A stretch of DNA of 64,000 nt from positions 93,326 through 157,325 of the forward strand of contig CAXXLC010000010.1 of NCBI GenBank assembly GCA_963677345.2. The letters are read 5' to 3'. The position numbers and the translations under genes were made by a program. Position 1 is the stretch's first letter. Each line of letters starts with the position of its first letter. The notes under the pieces were generated by a model. The model was not told where the DNA came from. It worked only from the letters and a program-made list of their open reading frames with translations, and searched no databases. Positions 8,269 through 17,427 of this stretch are shown here, one piece after another. Source of the DNA: Saccharicrinis sp963677345 (lineage in GTDB: Bacteria; Bacteroidota; Bacteroidia; Bacteroidales; Marinilabiliaceae).

Positions 8269-9537
8269 ATGAATAACCCTAAATTAACAATAGATATATT
8301 AAAAGGTAAAAATATATTTATTTCATTAGAAGGAGAATATTATCTTGGTGAAACGCAAAGATGCCTTAGAGGGGACTGGAATTTATATATAAAAGATAAT
8401 AGAATTTATCTTGAGGACGATAAGGAAATTATTATAGTTGATAATAAATCGTTATTGTCTCCACGTAATTGGGCAGATAGTTTTTTTGTTGTTAAAGAAA
8501 AAGGTGTTGTTGTAGAAGAGAAATATTATTATAGAGGAGCAGTTCGTGTTGATTTAATGGACGATGAATTATTGATTCAGAATAGGGTTGATGTTGATTT
8601 TTTTATTAGCAGTATACTGGATCGTCAATTTGCGGATAATGATCATTTGGAATTTCTTAAAGCTATGGCGATTGTGTACCGAAGCTATTTATTGAAATAT
8701 ATTCATGAATTAAATACAACTTCCTTTATACAAGAAAAAAATCCTCAGGAGTTTTTACTCTACGTTAATAATTTTGTTAGCCCAAATCCTGAAAGGTTGG
8801 AGTTTAAATACAAAGGAATTTCAATAGAGGGTAATGAGATATTGCGAAAAGCAGTGAATGAAACAAAAGGAGAAGTGTTGTTTCATAATAGCCAGATAGT
8901 ATCCCTTCCTCATACTTTTTGCTGTGGAGGCATCCCTGAGAATTCTTATTACAGAGGGGAGAAACAATTTAATGAGTATTTAAATAATTTAAAGGATAAA
9001 GATGGTCATGATACAATATCATCTTTAAATAAAGAGGATGTTCAGTCATGGATTTATCACCCGGAAGACTTTTATTGCAATACTCGTAATCCTGAAATAA
9101 TTGACAAAATATTTTCAGGCGAGATTGGTGATAAAAATAATTATTTTAGATGGAGGGTTGAAGTTAAATTAAGTTTATTGGTTGAAATACTGAAGACTAA
9201 ATTTGATTTTAATGTTTGTGATATCAATGAATTTATTGTAAAAGATAGAAGTGTCAGAGGTTCTGTAAATACTGTTGAGGTTAATAATGGTCAAAATAAA
9301 ATTGTTATTTCAGAAAAAGAACTGATGCTATTGGCTGCATATTTAAAATTACCAAGTTTAACATTTATTTCAAGGATAATATCTGATGAAGGAAAAATAG
9401 CTTTTGCAGGTGCAGGTAAGGGTCATAGGGCTGGCTTGTGCATGGTAGGAGCAATGGCTATGGCTAAAGAAGGAAAAACAGTGAATGATATTATAAATCA
9501 TTATTATGCTAACATATATATATCAAAACAATATTAA
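8269..9537 (+). CDS. SpoIID/LytB-domain protein
   Basis: 422 residues with no signal peptide. The N-terminal third is beta-rich. The SpoIID core follows: HLEFLKAMAIVYRSYLLKY corresponds to the family segment with the catalytic Glu, and HTFCCGGIPENSY to the Cys-Gly-Gly turn. The C-terminal GAGKGHRAGLCMVGAMAMAK corresponds to the usual G-x-G-W-G-H-G-V-G-L block, with W, G and V replaced by K, R and A. SpoIID proteins are lytic transglycosylases acting on stripped peptidoglycan glycan. Here the Glu is kept but the glycine-rich block has drifted, in parallel with the drifted DUF4922 neighbour 29 nt upstream. Whether the enzyme is active is uncertain. Confidence 0.72.
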   Translation: MNNPKLTIDILKGKNIFISLEGEYYLGETQRCLRGDWNLYIKDNRIYLEDDKEIIIVDNKSLLSPRNWADSFFVVKEKGVVVEEKYYYRGAVRVDLMDDELLIQNRVDVDFFISSILDRQFADNDHLEFLKAMAIVYRSYLLKYIHELNTTSFIQEKNPQEFLLYVNNFVSPNPERLEFKYKGISIEGNEILRKAVNETKGEVLFHNSQIVSLPHTFCCGGIPENSYYRGEKQFNEYLNNLKDKDGHDTISSLNKEDVQSWIYHPEDFYCNTRNPEIIDKIFSGEIGDKNNYFRWRVEVKLSLLVEILKTKFDFNVCDINEFIVKDRSVRGSVNTVEVNNGQNKIVISEKELMLLAAYLKLPSLTFISRIISDEGKIAFAGAGKGHRAGLCMVGAMAMAKEGKTVNDIINHYYANIYISKQY

Positions 9538-9540
9538 AAT

Positions 9541-9576
9541 AAAAGAGGCTTCCTTTTCAGAAAGCCTCTTTTATTT
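9541..9576. terminator. Bidirectional intrinsic terminator
   Basis: AAAAGAGGCTT (9541-9551) and AAGCCTCTTTT form an 11-bp stem with A/T-runs on both sides. It serves the SpoIID gene on the plus strand and the oxoamine synthase gene on the minus strand. Confidence 0.9.
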
Positions 9577-9595
9577 TATTTCAATGCTATAGGTC

Positions 9596-10849
9596 TTATA
9601 AAATATTTGCGATTTTATCGCTTTTATAAGCTCCAGCTTCTAATTTTTCTTTAATCTCAGCAAATGCTTTAATTGTGTAATCAACATCCTCTAATGTATG
9701 AACAGCAGTAGGGATAATTCTTAACATCAACTGATCCTTCGGAATAACAGGGTAAACTACAATTGAACAGAAAATATTATAGTTTTCTCTTAAATCCATT
9801 GTTAATTGAGTTGCTTCAGGAACCGAGCCATTCAAGAATACTGGAGTTACTGGTGATTCTGTTTTTCCTAAATCAAATCCTGCTTCTCTAAGTCCTTTTT
9901 GTAAAGCATTAACAATTTTCCAAAGATTATCTTTTAACTCTGTTTGAGTTTTAAGTAATTCTAATCGTTTTAAAGCACCAATTACTAATGGCATTGGTAA
10001 TGATTTTGCAAAAATCTGAGAACGTAGGTTGTATCTTAAATAACTAACTACTTCTTCGCTTGAGGCAACAAAAGCACCAATAGAAGCCATTGATTTAGCA
10101 AACGTACTAAATAAAACATCTACACCGTCTGTTACACCAAAGTGTTCTGCAGTACCTGCACCTGTTTTACCCATTGTACCAAAACCATGAGCATCATCCA
10201 CTAATAAACGGAATTCAAATTTATCTTTTAAAGCAACAATTTTGTCTAATGCACCAAGGTCTCCGGCCATACCGAATACACCTTCAGTAATTACCAAAAT
10301 ACCTCCCCCGGTTTCAGTTGCTCTTTTCTTCGCAAATTCAAGCATCTTTTCACAGCGAGCTATGTCATTATGCGGAAAAACAAAACTTTTTCCACCTTTA
10401 GCTTTGTGTAAAAAGATTCCATCCATAATACAAGCATGGGATTCAGAATCATATACGATTACATCATTTCTTGAAGCCAATGTATCAATAATAGATACCA
10501 TTCCCTGATATCCAAAATTTAAAAGGTATGAGTCTTCCTTACCTACAAATTCAGCTAAGGCAGCTTCAAGTTCCTCGTGCTTGCTTGTTTGACCAGACAT
10601 CATACGAGCTCCCATCGGATAAGCTAAACCATATTCAGCAGCCGCATCAGCATCTGCTTTTCTAACTTCTGGATGGTTTGCAAGGCCTAGGTAATTATTT
10701 AAACTCCAAGTTAATACTTCTTTACCCCTAAAAGTCATCTTAGGGCTTATTTCTCCTTCTAATTTTGGAAACATAAAATAACCATGTGCATCTTTGCCAT
10801 ATTGACCTAGTGGTCCCATGGTTTTCTTTATCTTATCAAAAATATCCAC
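9596..10849 (-). CDS. PLP-dependent alpha-oxoamine synthase (serine palmitoyltransferase/cysteate acyltransferase-like)
   Basis: 417 residues with a GTG start. It is a fold-type I PLP enzyme of the alpha-oxoamine synthase family. The key segments are TWSLNNYLGLANHPEV, YPMGARMMSGQTSKHEELE, the substrate-stacking His in DSESHACIMDG, LLVDDAHGFGTMG (Asp and His contacting PLP) and STFAKSMASIGAF, which holds the Schiff-base lysine. The family condenses an amino acid with an acyl-CoA and releases CO2. Generic annotation calls this clade glycine C-acetyltransferase. In Bacteroidota, relatives make sphingoid or capnoid bases (serine palmitoyltransferase; cysteate acyltransferase for sulfonolipids), and this sequence resembles the clade common in Flavobacteria. 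The exact amino-acid substrate cannot be read from the sequence. Confidence 0.85.
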   Translation of the reverse strand: MDIFDKIKKTMGPLGQYGKDAHGYFMFPKLEGEISPKMTFRGKEVLTWSLNNYLGLANHPEVRKADADAAAEYGLAYPMGARMMSGQTSKHEELEAALAEFVGKEDSYLLNFGYQGMVSIIDTLASRNDVIVYDSESHACIMDGIFLHKAKGGKSFVFPHNDIARCEKMLEFAKKRATETGGGILVITEGVFGMAGDLGALDKIVALKDKFEFRLLVDDAHGFGTMGKTGAGTAEHFGVTDGVDVLFSTFAKSMASIGAFVASSEEVVSYLRYNLRSQIFAKSLPMPLVIGALKRLELLKTQTELKDNLWKIVNALQKGLREAGFDLGKTESPVTPVFLNGSVPEATQLTMDLRENYNIFCSIVVYPVIPKDQLMLRIIPTAVHTLEDVDYTIKAFAEIKEKLEAGAYKSDKIANIL

Positions 10850-10877
10850 GTTGTATATCTTTTATAAATTAATGGCG

Positions 10878-10885
10878 CAAAGGTA
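10878..10885 (-). promoter_or_regulatory. -7 promoter box of the oxoamine synthase gene
   Basis: On the minus strand TACCTTTG matches TAnnTTTG, 28 nt before the GTG start. Confidence 0.55.
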
Positions 10886-11246
10886 ATATTTTTTAATAAT
10901 CAATATGTGATTCATCTATTTAAATTTAGGAAAGAATAAAATTCTATAAGTAGCATTATGTTTTTTCTTAACTTGACGTTGTATGAATCCTTAAAATTTA
11001 GTTAATATAATTATGGTATATACCTAAATGTATGGTTGTTTCATTTTAATATTTTATCTTTGCACGTTGTAAAATTTAATTGTAATATTAAACTCTTGGC
11101 AATATTGTGGTTAATAATCTGAATGCCAGGTTTTTTTAAATGTTATTATTGATAAATAATTGAAACTGATCATGAATTAATAACTTTTTATTTGGTTTTT
11201 TTAATTTTGGAGAGTTTCATGACCTTAAAAACAAATTATTAAACAC
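10886..11246 (+). promoter_or_regulatory. Divergent intergenic region; -7 box at 11055-11062 before bamD
   Basis: This AT-rich region of about 360 bp has no ORF. TATCTTTG at 11055-11062, with TTG at 11036-11038 (16-nt gap), is the best promoter candidate for the bamD-recN operon. That would give a 5' leader of about 180 nt. I see no convincing riboswitch or terminator in it. Confidence 0.45.
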
Positions 11247-12059
11247 ATGAAGAAAATAATATTTGCTCTGTTAATATTTCCGTTATTGATTAGTTGTAGT
11301 CAGTATCAAAAGTTATTAAAAAGTACTGATTATGAGCTTAAGTATACAAAAGCTATGGAATATTACGAGGCAGAAGATTTTATGCGTGCTGCAACATTAT
11401 TAAATGAACTCCAGAGCATATATCGAGGTACTGATAAAGCTGAAATTATAGGTTTTACTTATGCTAAATGTTTGTATGGGTTGAATGATTTTATCATGTC
11501 AGGACATTATTTTCGTCAGTTTTATAAAACATTTCCATCTAGTGAATATGCCGAAGAATGTCAGTTTATGAGTGCTTATTGTTATTATATGACATCACCT
11601 AAACCGAGGTTAGATCAAACTGATACTTATAATGCTATTAATGAATTTCAGTTATTTATTAATCTATTTCCTGCTAGTCCCAAGGTTGAAGAAGCAGAAA
11701 GGTTAATTACTGAATTAAGAGACAAGTTGGTGTATAAGAGTTATTTGTCGGCTAAATTGTATTTTAATTTGGGTAATTACATGGGAAATAATTATCAATC
11801 AGCAGTTATTGCAGCTCAAAATAGTTTAAAAGAGTTTCCTGATACTAAATACAGAGAGGAGCTGTCGTTCTTAATTTTGGAAGCAAAATATATACAAGCT
11901 GAAAATAGTGTTTTAGCAAAGAAAGAAAATCGTATGAGGGAGGCTATTGATGAATATTATTCTTTTATCAATGAATTTCCTGAAAGTGAATATATGGAGA
12001 AGGCAGTGAAAATTTTTGAACATGCCTCAAAAGAAGTTAAATTTGACGACGTAAATTAG
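11247..12059 (+). CDS. bamD: Outer-membrane assembly lipoprotein BamD
   Basis: 270 residues with a lipoprotein signal (MKKIIFALLIFPLLISC, lipobox LISC) and the BamD opening QYQKLLKSTDYELKYTKAME. Tetratricopeptide-like repeats follow: AMEYYEAEDFMRAATLLNEL, IMSGHYFRQFYKTFPSSEYA and EAIDEYYSFINEFPESEYME. BamD is the essential partner of BamA in inserting beta-barrel proteins into the outer membrane. It is the first gene of a run with rpoZ-like, coaBC, DUF4835 and recN, an order conserved in Bacteroidota. Confidence 0.95.
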   Translation: MKKIIFALLIFPLLISCSQYQKLLKSTDYELKYTKAMEYYEAEDFMRAATLLNELQSIYRGTDKAEIIGFTYAKCLYGLNDFIMSGHYFRQFYKTFPSSEYAEECQFMSAYCYYMTSPKPRLDQTDTYNAINEFQLFINLFPASPKVEEAERLITELRDKLVYKSYLSAKLYFNLGNYMGNNYQSAVIAAQNSLKEFPDTKYREELSFLILEAKYIQAENSVLAKKENRMREAIDEYYSFINEFPESEYMEKAVKIFEHASKEVKFDDVN

Positions 12060-12077
12060 AATAATAATTTTATTATC

Positions 12078-12404
12078 ATGGATTATAAAAAATCAAATGC
12101 TCCAAGTAGTACTATTACTTGGGATACTCAAAAGCTTTCAGAAGATACTGGTAATGTTTATGAATCTATAAATGTTATTGCTAAGAGAGCAAACCAAATA
12201 AGTGTAGAAATGAAAGAGGAGTTGAATAAAAAACTTCAGGAATTTGCTTCTTATACTGATAATTTGGAGGAAGTTTTTGAAAACAGAGAGCAAATTGAAA
12301 TATCAAGATTTTACGAAAGATTACCTAAGCCTTCTTCAATAGCTACTCAAGAATTTGTTGAGGATAAGGTTTATTATCGAAATGCTGGTAACGAAGAAAA
12401 ATAG
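12078..12404 (+). CDS. rpoZ: RNA polymerase omega-like subunit (Bacteroidota type)
   Basis: 108 residues. The core YESINVIAKRANQISVEMKE matches the omega/Rpb6 helix that clamps the beta' subunit (I-x-x-K-R-A-x-x-I). It is followed by LNKKLQEFASYTDNLEEVFE and EQIEISRFYERLPKPSSIA, which are typical of the longer Bacteroidota omega proteins. It lies 18 nt after bamD and belongs to the same operon. Family assignment is from recognition of the conserved sequence. Confidence 0.88.
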   Translation: MDYKKSNAPSSTITWDTQKLSEDTGNVYESINVIAKRANQISVEMKEELNKKLQEFASYTDNLEEVFENREQIEISRFYERLPKPSSIATQEFVEDKVYYRNAGNEEK

Positions 12405-12493
12405 TTCTTTTAAAGTCTGTTTCGATTAAAAAAATAAAAGGTAAAGGAGGTTATTGATATTTCTTTTATCTTTTTTTATTTATACTAATCCCG

Positions 12494-13702
12494 ATGTTAA
12501 AAGGAAAGAGAATATTATTAGGCGTTTCTGCAGGTATTGCGGCATATAAATCTGCGTTTTTAACTCGCTTACTCGTGAAAAACGGAGCTGAGGTAAAAGT
12601 ATTGATGACAGAAAAAGCCAAAGAGTTTATTACGCCGCTAACAATGGCTACTTTGTCAAAAAATCCTATAATGGTTGATTTTTATAATCCTGAAAACGGT
12701 GATTGGAATAGTCATGTTGATATGGGATTATGGGCTGATGCTATGCTTATTGCTCCGGCAACAGCTAATACTATGGGTAAAATGGCAAATGCTATTGCCG
12801 ATAATTTATTGGTAACCACTTATCTTTCGGCTCGCTGTCCGGTGTTTGTAGCTCCTACTATGGATTTAGATATGTATCTTCACCCGGCTAATCAAAGAAA
12901 CATAAAATGTCTCAAAAATGATGGTGTTCTTATAATTGAGGCAGAAACAGGTGAGTTAGCTAGTGGTCTCAGCGGTAAAGGTCGAATGGCCGAACCGGAA
13001 ACTATTGTTCAGGATTTAATTTCGTTTTTCCAAAAACAGAAGGAGAATAAAAACAATCAACTTGCCGGAAGGAAGTTTTTGGTTAATGCCGGTCCTACTT
13101 ATGAAAAAATTGATCCGGTTAGGTTTATTGGTAATTTTTCCAGTGGAAAAATGGGATATAGTATTGCCGGTGAATTAGCTGCCAGAGGAGCTAAAGTGAT
13201 TTTGGTATCCGGACCAACAAGTGTTGAGTTAAAACATCCTAATATAGAATTAAATAGTGTTGTTTCAGCGCATGAAATGTATGAAGCCTGTGCTAAAGTG
13301 TTTCCTGATTGCGATGGCGCTGTGCTCTCTGCTGCTGTGGCTGATTATACACCAGTTGTTTGTGCAGATCAAAAGGTAAAAAGTGATAAGGATGAGATGG
13401 TTGTTGAATTAAAAGCGACAGTTGATATTGCTCAAAAGCTTGGTGAAATAAAAAAGGAAGGACAATTATTGGTTGGATTTGCTCTGGAAACTCAAAATGC
13501 ATTGACTAATGCTCAGAAAAAATTAAAGCAAAAGAATCTTGATTTTATTGTTTTGAACTCTTTAGAGAATAAAGGAGCGGGATTTGGACATGATACAAAT
13601 CAAATTACAATAATTGATAGTGATAATAATAAAGAAGAGTTTTCGTTAAAGACTAAAAGGGAAGTTGCAATTGATATTGTAAATAAAATAGTTTCCCTAT
13701 AG
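12494..13702 (+). CDS. coaBC: Bifunctional phosphopantothenoylcysteine decarboxylase/phosphopantothenate-cysteine ligase
   Basis: 402 residues. The N-terminal CoaC flavoprotein half (about 1-190) has ILLGVSAGIAAYKSAFLTRL, the active-site His in WNSHVDMGLWADAMLIAPAT, and the substrate clamp APTMDLDMYLHPANQRN. The C-terminal CoaB half has VNAGPTYEKIDPVRFIGNFS, SSGKMGYSIAGELAARGA and LSAAVADYTPV. The protein carries out two consecutive steps of coenzyme A synthesis in the cytoplasm: CTP-dependent joining of phosphopantothenate to cysteine, then decarboxylation. Its length is normal for the fused enzyme. Confidence 0.96.
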   Translation: MLKGKRILLGVSAGIAAYKSAFLTRLLVKNGAEVKVLMTEKAKEFITPLTMATLSKNPIMVDFYNPENGDWNSHVDMGLWADAMLIAPATANTMGKMANAIADNLLVTTYLSARCPVFVAPTMDLDMYLHPANQRNIKCLKNDGVLIIEAETGELASGLSGKGRMAEPETIVQDLISFFQKQKENKNNQLAGRKFLVNAGPTYEKIDPVRFIGNFSSGKMGYSIAGELAARGAKVILVSGPTSVELKHPNIELNSVVSAHEMYEACAKVFPDCDGAVLSAAVADYTPVVCADQKVKSDKDEMVVELKATVDIAQKLGEIKKEGQLLVGFALETQNALTNAQKKLKQKNLDFIVLNSLENKGAGFGHDTNQITIIDSDNNKEEFSLKTKREVAIDIVNKIVSL

Positions 13703-13731
13703 AATATTTTTAAAATTCAAAACGAACATTT

Positions 13732-14628
13732 GTGAAAAAGTATCTGTTTATCATCTTGTTTTTATCATTGTATTTATTTTCTAATGCTCAGGAATTGCAG
13801 TGTAGTGTTTCTGTGGTGTCACCAAGTGTTCAGGGAACAAATAAACAAGTATATGAAACGATGCAAACTGCCATTATGGAGTTTGTAAACGGACAGATTT
13901 GGACAGATAATGTTTTTAGTCCTGAAGAAAGAATTGAATGTAGTATTTTAATTAATATTAAAGAAGTGGTGTCTGCAAATGAATTTTCAGGAACGATACA
14001 AATTCAGGCTCGCAGACCAGTATATAATTCTTCTTATAGATCCATGTTATTTAATTTTTTAGATCAGGAATTTACATTTAAATATGAAGAGTTTGAGCCT
14101 TTGGTTTTTAATCCTAATTCAATAGAGTCAAATTTGGTGGGGGTAATATCATATTATGCTTATGTAATTTTAGGATTGGATTATGATTCGTTTTCAAAGA
14201 ATGGAGGTACAAAGTATATGGAGATGGCTGAAAAAATAGTGAATATGTCGCAAAATACGCGCTATTCAGGATGGCGTTCCTATGAAAGTAAAACAAACAG
14301 GTATTGGTTTGTTGAAAATTATTTAAATGAGATTCATCGTCCCTTAAGGGAGTGTATCTATCAGTATCATCGTTTAGGTTTGGATAAAATGAGCGATAAA
14401 CCTGAAAATGGCAGGAAAGAAGTATTATCAGCCATTGAAAAATTAACTAAGGTTCATCGTCAAAGACCTGGAACTTATGCAATGGAATTGTTTTTTGATG
14501 CAAAATCTGATGAGTTAATTAATATATTTTCAGAATCTTTTTCAATGGAAAAGCAAAGAGTCATTGAAGTTTTAACAGAAGTAGATCCTGCAAATTCAAA
14601 TAAGTATACCGAAAAAATAAATCAGTAG
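13732..14628 (+). CDS. DUF4835 secreted protein
   Basis: 298 residues with a GTG start and a cleavable signal peptide (MKKYLFIILFLSLYLFSNAQ). The mature chain begins ELQCSVSVVSPSVQGTNKQV and contains IECSILINIKEVVSANEFSG, YRSMLFNFLDQEFTFKYEEF and SYYAYVILGLDYDSFSKNGG, a pattern typical of DUF4835. The family is found only in Bacteroidota, nearly always between coaBC and recN as here. It is predicted to be periplasmic; no biochemical role is known to me. Its conserved place behind bamD would fit an envelope role, which is inference. Confidence 0.85.
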   Translation: MKKYLFIILFLSLYLFSNAQELQCSVSVVSPSVQGTNKQVYETMQTAIMEFVNGQIWTDNVFSPEERIECSILINIKEVVSANEFSGTIQIQARRPVYNSSYRSMLFNFLDQEFTFKYEEFEPLVFNPNSIESNLVGVISYYAYVILGLDYDSFSKNGGTKYMEMAEKIVNMSQNTRYSGWRSYESKTNRYWFVENYLNEIHRPLRECIYQYHRLGLDKMSDKPENGRKEVLSAIEKLTKVHRQRPGTYAMELFFDAKSDELINIFSESFSMEKQRVIEVLTEVDPANSNKYTEKINQ

Positions 14629-14649
14629 CCTATAAATCGATTGTTTTTT

Positions 14650-16311
14650 ATGCTTAAATCATTATTTATTTCAAACTACGCTTTAATAGATCAGGTAAAA
14701 ATTGATTTCAAAAACGGTTTTTCAGTGATAACCGGAGAAACAGGTGCCGGTAAATCTATTATGTTAGGAGCTTTGGCTATGGTACTCGGTCAGCGAAGCG
14801 ATGTTACTATTCTTAAAAATAAAGAAAAGAAAAGTGTTATTGAGGCCGAATTTGATATTTCTGATTATGGTTTTAAAGCTCTTTTTGAACAGGAGGATAT
14901 TGATTATGAGGATGTAACTCTGGTTCGAAGAGAGATTTTGGCTAATGGTAAATCAAGAGCCTTTGTAAATGATACTCCGGTAAACCTAGGCTTTCTGAAA
15001 AATATAGCTCACCAATTAATTGATATCCATTCTCAGCATCAGAACTTGTTGCTTGGCGACACCGGTTTTCAATTAAATGTTGTGGATACGGTTGCTCAGA
15101 ATAAAGATGTATTAAATCTGTATAAAAGTAAATTTAAGGTTCTTAAAAAACTAGAAAAGGAAAAGAAAGAGCTCGAAGAACAAAATATTAAATTGATTGC
15201 AGATGTGGATTATATGCAGTTTCAGTTTAATCAATTGCAAGAACTACAGCTTGTTGCAGGGGAACAGGAAGAGTTAGAGAAAGAGCAAGAGCTTTTGTCT
15301 CATGCCGAGGAAGTAAAAGGTGGCTTGTTTTCTGTTGTGGAGACTTTTAATGGAAATAGTTTCGCCGTTCTTGATGGCTTGAAGGATTCATTAAAAAATC
15401 TACAGAAAATATCTTCTTACTTATCCGATGTTGATGGTTGGCTAAAAAGAATTGATTCTGCTTACCTGGATTTAGATGATTTAATTAAAGATATGGATAG
15501 TGTAATGGAAGGAATCGAATATGATCCTGAAAGATTACAATTTGTTAGTACACGATTGGATCAGATATTTACTTTACAGCAAAAGCATAAAGTTGATAGT
15601 GTTGTTGCGTTAATTGAAATTAAAAATAACCTGGAAAAACAATTACAGCAAATATCATCTTTTGATGAAGATTTAAATGCAAAACAAAAAGAGATAGATA
15701 GAGCCGCAGCTGAGTTAAAAACAGTAAGCAAGAAACTTTCCGACTCACGAAAAAAAGTATTTAAAACTATTGAAAATACCATAACCGGACAGTTGTTGGA
15801 ATTAGGAATGCCCAATGCTGTGTTAAAAGTGCAATCTAAGGTGTTGGATGATTTTTCAGCCTCTGGTATTGATGATATTGAATTTCTTTTCTCAGCCAAT
15901 AAAAATGGTGAATTATCAGCAATTCCTAAAGTTGCATCAGGAGGTGAAATGTCAAGGGTAATGCTTTGTATTAAATCCTTATTGTCAATTTCAAAAGGTT
16001 TACCTACAATTATTTTTGATGAGATAGATACTGGAGTTTCTGGTGAAGTAGCAGATAAAATGGGGAAAATAATGCAGGACATATCAAATAATATTCAAGT
16101 GATAAGTATTACTCATTTACCTCAGATTGCAGCTAAAGGAAAACAACATTATAAAGTGTATAAAAAAGATAATCAATATACTACGCAAACAGATATAGAA
16201 GAATTGTCAATCGATAACCGGATAACAGAGGTGGCTAAAATGCTTAGTGGAAGTAATCTTACTGATGCAGCTCTTTCAAATGCCAAAGATTTGTTGGGTG
16301 TGGTTAATTAG
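14650..16311 (+). CDS. recN: DNA repair protein RecN
   Basis: Start at ATG 14650 (MLKSLFISNYALIDQVKIDF); a TTG 9 nt upstream is less likely. It is an SMC-like ATPase of about 553 residues. The Walker A motif is GETGAGKSIMLGAL near residue 32. A long central coiled coil spans about 150-380 (KKLEKEKKELEEQNIKL; EEQEELEKEQELL). The signature motif is KVASGGEMSRVMLCIKSL, Walker B is TIIFDEIDTGVSGEVADKM, and the D/H-loop region is QVISITHLPQIAAKGKQH. RecN helps gather DNA ends in recombinational double-strand break repair. Confidence 0.95.
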   Translation: MLKSLFISNYALIDQVKIDFKNGFSVITGETGAGKSIMLGALAMVLGQRSDVTILKNKEKKSVIEAEFDISDYGFKALFEQEDIDYEDVTLVRREILANGKSRAFVNDTPVNLGFLKNIAHQLIDIHSQHQNLLLGDTGFQLNVVDTVAQNKDVLNLYKSKFKVLKKLEKEKKELEEQNIKLIADVDYMQFQFNQLQELQLVAGEQEELEKEQELLSHAEEVKGGLFSVVETFNGNSFAVLDGLKDSLKNLQKISSYLSDVDGWLKRIDSAYLDLDDLIKDMDSVMEGIEYDPERLQFVSTRLDQIFTLQQKHKVDSVVALIEIKNNLEKQLQQISSFDEDLNAKQKEIDRAAAELKTVSKKLSDSRKKVFKTIENTITGQLLELGMPNAVLKVQSKVLDDFSASGIDDIEFLFSANKNGELSAIPKVASGGEMSRVMLCIKSLLSISKGLPTIIFDEIDTGVSGEVADKMGKIMQDISNNIQVISITHLPQIAAKGKQHYKVYKKDNQYTTQTDIEELSIDNRITEVAKMLSGSNLTDAALSNAKDLLGVVN

Positions 16312-16386
16312 TTGTATATTAGCTTTATATGATTAGTAAATTTCATTAAATTACGTTAAAGTGATAAATATTTAAACATTAGTGTT

Positions 16387-16415
16387 TTTGTAACTGCTAT
16401 ATTCATATATATTTG
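16387..16415 (+). promoter_or_regulatory. Promoter of fabI
   Basis: TTTG (16387-16390), a 17-nt gap and TATATTTG (16408-16415) fit the Bacteroidota TTG-N17-23-TAnnTTTG consensus. The box ends 22 nt before the ATG. Confidence 0.65.
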
Positions 16416-16437
16416 TAGCCTCAAAATAAATATTAAA

Positions 16438-17283
16438 ATGGGATATAATTTATTAAAAGGAAAAAGGGGAATTATTTTTGGTGCATTAAACGATATGTCT
16501 ATTGCATGGAAAGTTGCAGAATTGGCTCATGCAGAAGGAGCTACTTTTACTTTATCAAATACCCCAGTTGCTTGTAGAATGGGTACACTTGATGAATTAT
16601 CACAAAAGTGTAATGCAGAGATTATTCCGGCAGATGCTACAAGCGTTGAAGATTTAGAGACTGTTTTTGCAAAATCAATGGAAGTATTAGGTGGAAAAAT
16701 TGATTTTGTACTTCACTCGATTGGTATGTCTTTAAATGTTCGTAAAAAAAGAGTATATCACGATTTAAACTATAGCTATTTAAATAAAACATTAGATATT
16801 TCTGCTATATCATTCCATAAAATGTTACAAGTAGGGTTTAAAATGGATGCTATTGCTGAATGGGGATCAGTTTTAGGATTGTCATATGTTGCTGCACAGC
16901 GTACATTCTATGGTTACAATGATATGTCAGATGCTAAAGCATTATTAGAGTCTATCGCTCGTAGTTTTGGTTACATCTATGGTCGTGAAAAGAAAGTAAG
17001 GGTAAATACTATCTCTCAATCCCCAACAATTACTACTGCCGGTAGTGGTGTTAAAGGTTTTGATGGTTTAATGGATTTCTCTGAAAGAATGTCTCCACTA
17101 GGAAATGCCACATCAGAAGATTGTGCCAATTATTGTATTGCAATGTTCTCTGATTTAACTAAAAAAGTTACCATGCAGAACCTTTTCCACGATGGAGGTT
17201 TCTCTAATGTGGGTATGAGTTTAAGAGCAATGACTCAATACAATAAAAGTTTTGACACCGATGATATCGAAACTTTAGACTAA
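16438..17283 (+). CDS. fabI: Enoyl-[acyl-carrier-protein] reductase (NADH)
   Basis: 281 residues, a short-chain dehydrogenase fold of the FabI type. The cofactor segment is GIIFGALNDMSIAWKVAELA, with the substituted glycine motif of this family. DFVLHSIGMS follows. The catalytic Tyr-x6-Lys lies in FYGYNDMSDAKALLES, and VRVNTISQSPTITTAGSG forms the substrate loop. It catalyses the last reduction of each fatty-acid elongation cycle. It is a single gene with its own promoter and terminator. Triclosan-type inhibitors act on this family, but sensitivity cannot be judged here. Confidence 0.95.
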   Translation: MGYNLLKGKRGIIFGALNDMSIAWKVAELAHAEGATFTLSNTPVACRMGTLDELSQKCNAEIIPADATSVEDLETVFAKSMEVLGGKIDFVLHSIGMSLNVRKKRVYHDLNYSYLNKTLDISAISFHKMLQVGFKMDAIAEWGSVLGLSYVAAQRTFYGYNDMSDAKALLESIARSFGYIYGREKKVRVNTISQSPTITTAGSGVKGFDGLMDFSERMSPLGNATSEDCANYCIAMFSDLTKKVTMQNLFHDGGFSNVGMSLRAMTQYNKSFDTDDIETLD

Positions 17284-17312
17284 AATATTTAGCATTTAAA
17301 GTGCTTTTTTTG

Positions 17313-17341
17313 ATATCCTACTGATTAGTGGGATATTTTTG
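17313..17341 (+). terminator. Terminator of fabI
   Basis: ATATCCTACT (17313-17322) pairs with AGTGGGATAT around a GATT loop, with one wobble pair, followed by TTTTT. Confidence 0.85.
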
Positions 17342-17374
17342 TTTAGTTGAACTAGGTCAAAAATTAAAAATCAT

Positions 17375-17382
17375 TAACTTTG
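17375..17382 (+). promoter_or_regulatory. -7 promoter box of cysDN
   Basis: TAACTTTG fits TAnnTTTG, 45 nt before the cysD ATG. No well-spaced -33 element is seen. Confidence 0.45.
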
Positions 17383-17427
17383 GCCACGTTTTAAAAACCT
17401 TAATGGGTAAACATCAATATAAAACTT

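Noticed and set aside
15561..16082. 173-codon minus-strand frame within recN
   Set aside because: It overlaps conserved RecN motifs in antisense and has no family features.
17283..17312. AGCATTTAAAGTGCTTTTTTT as a separate fabI terminator
   Set aside because: The stem is only 4 bp; the stronger hairpin at 17313-17341 explains termination.
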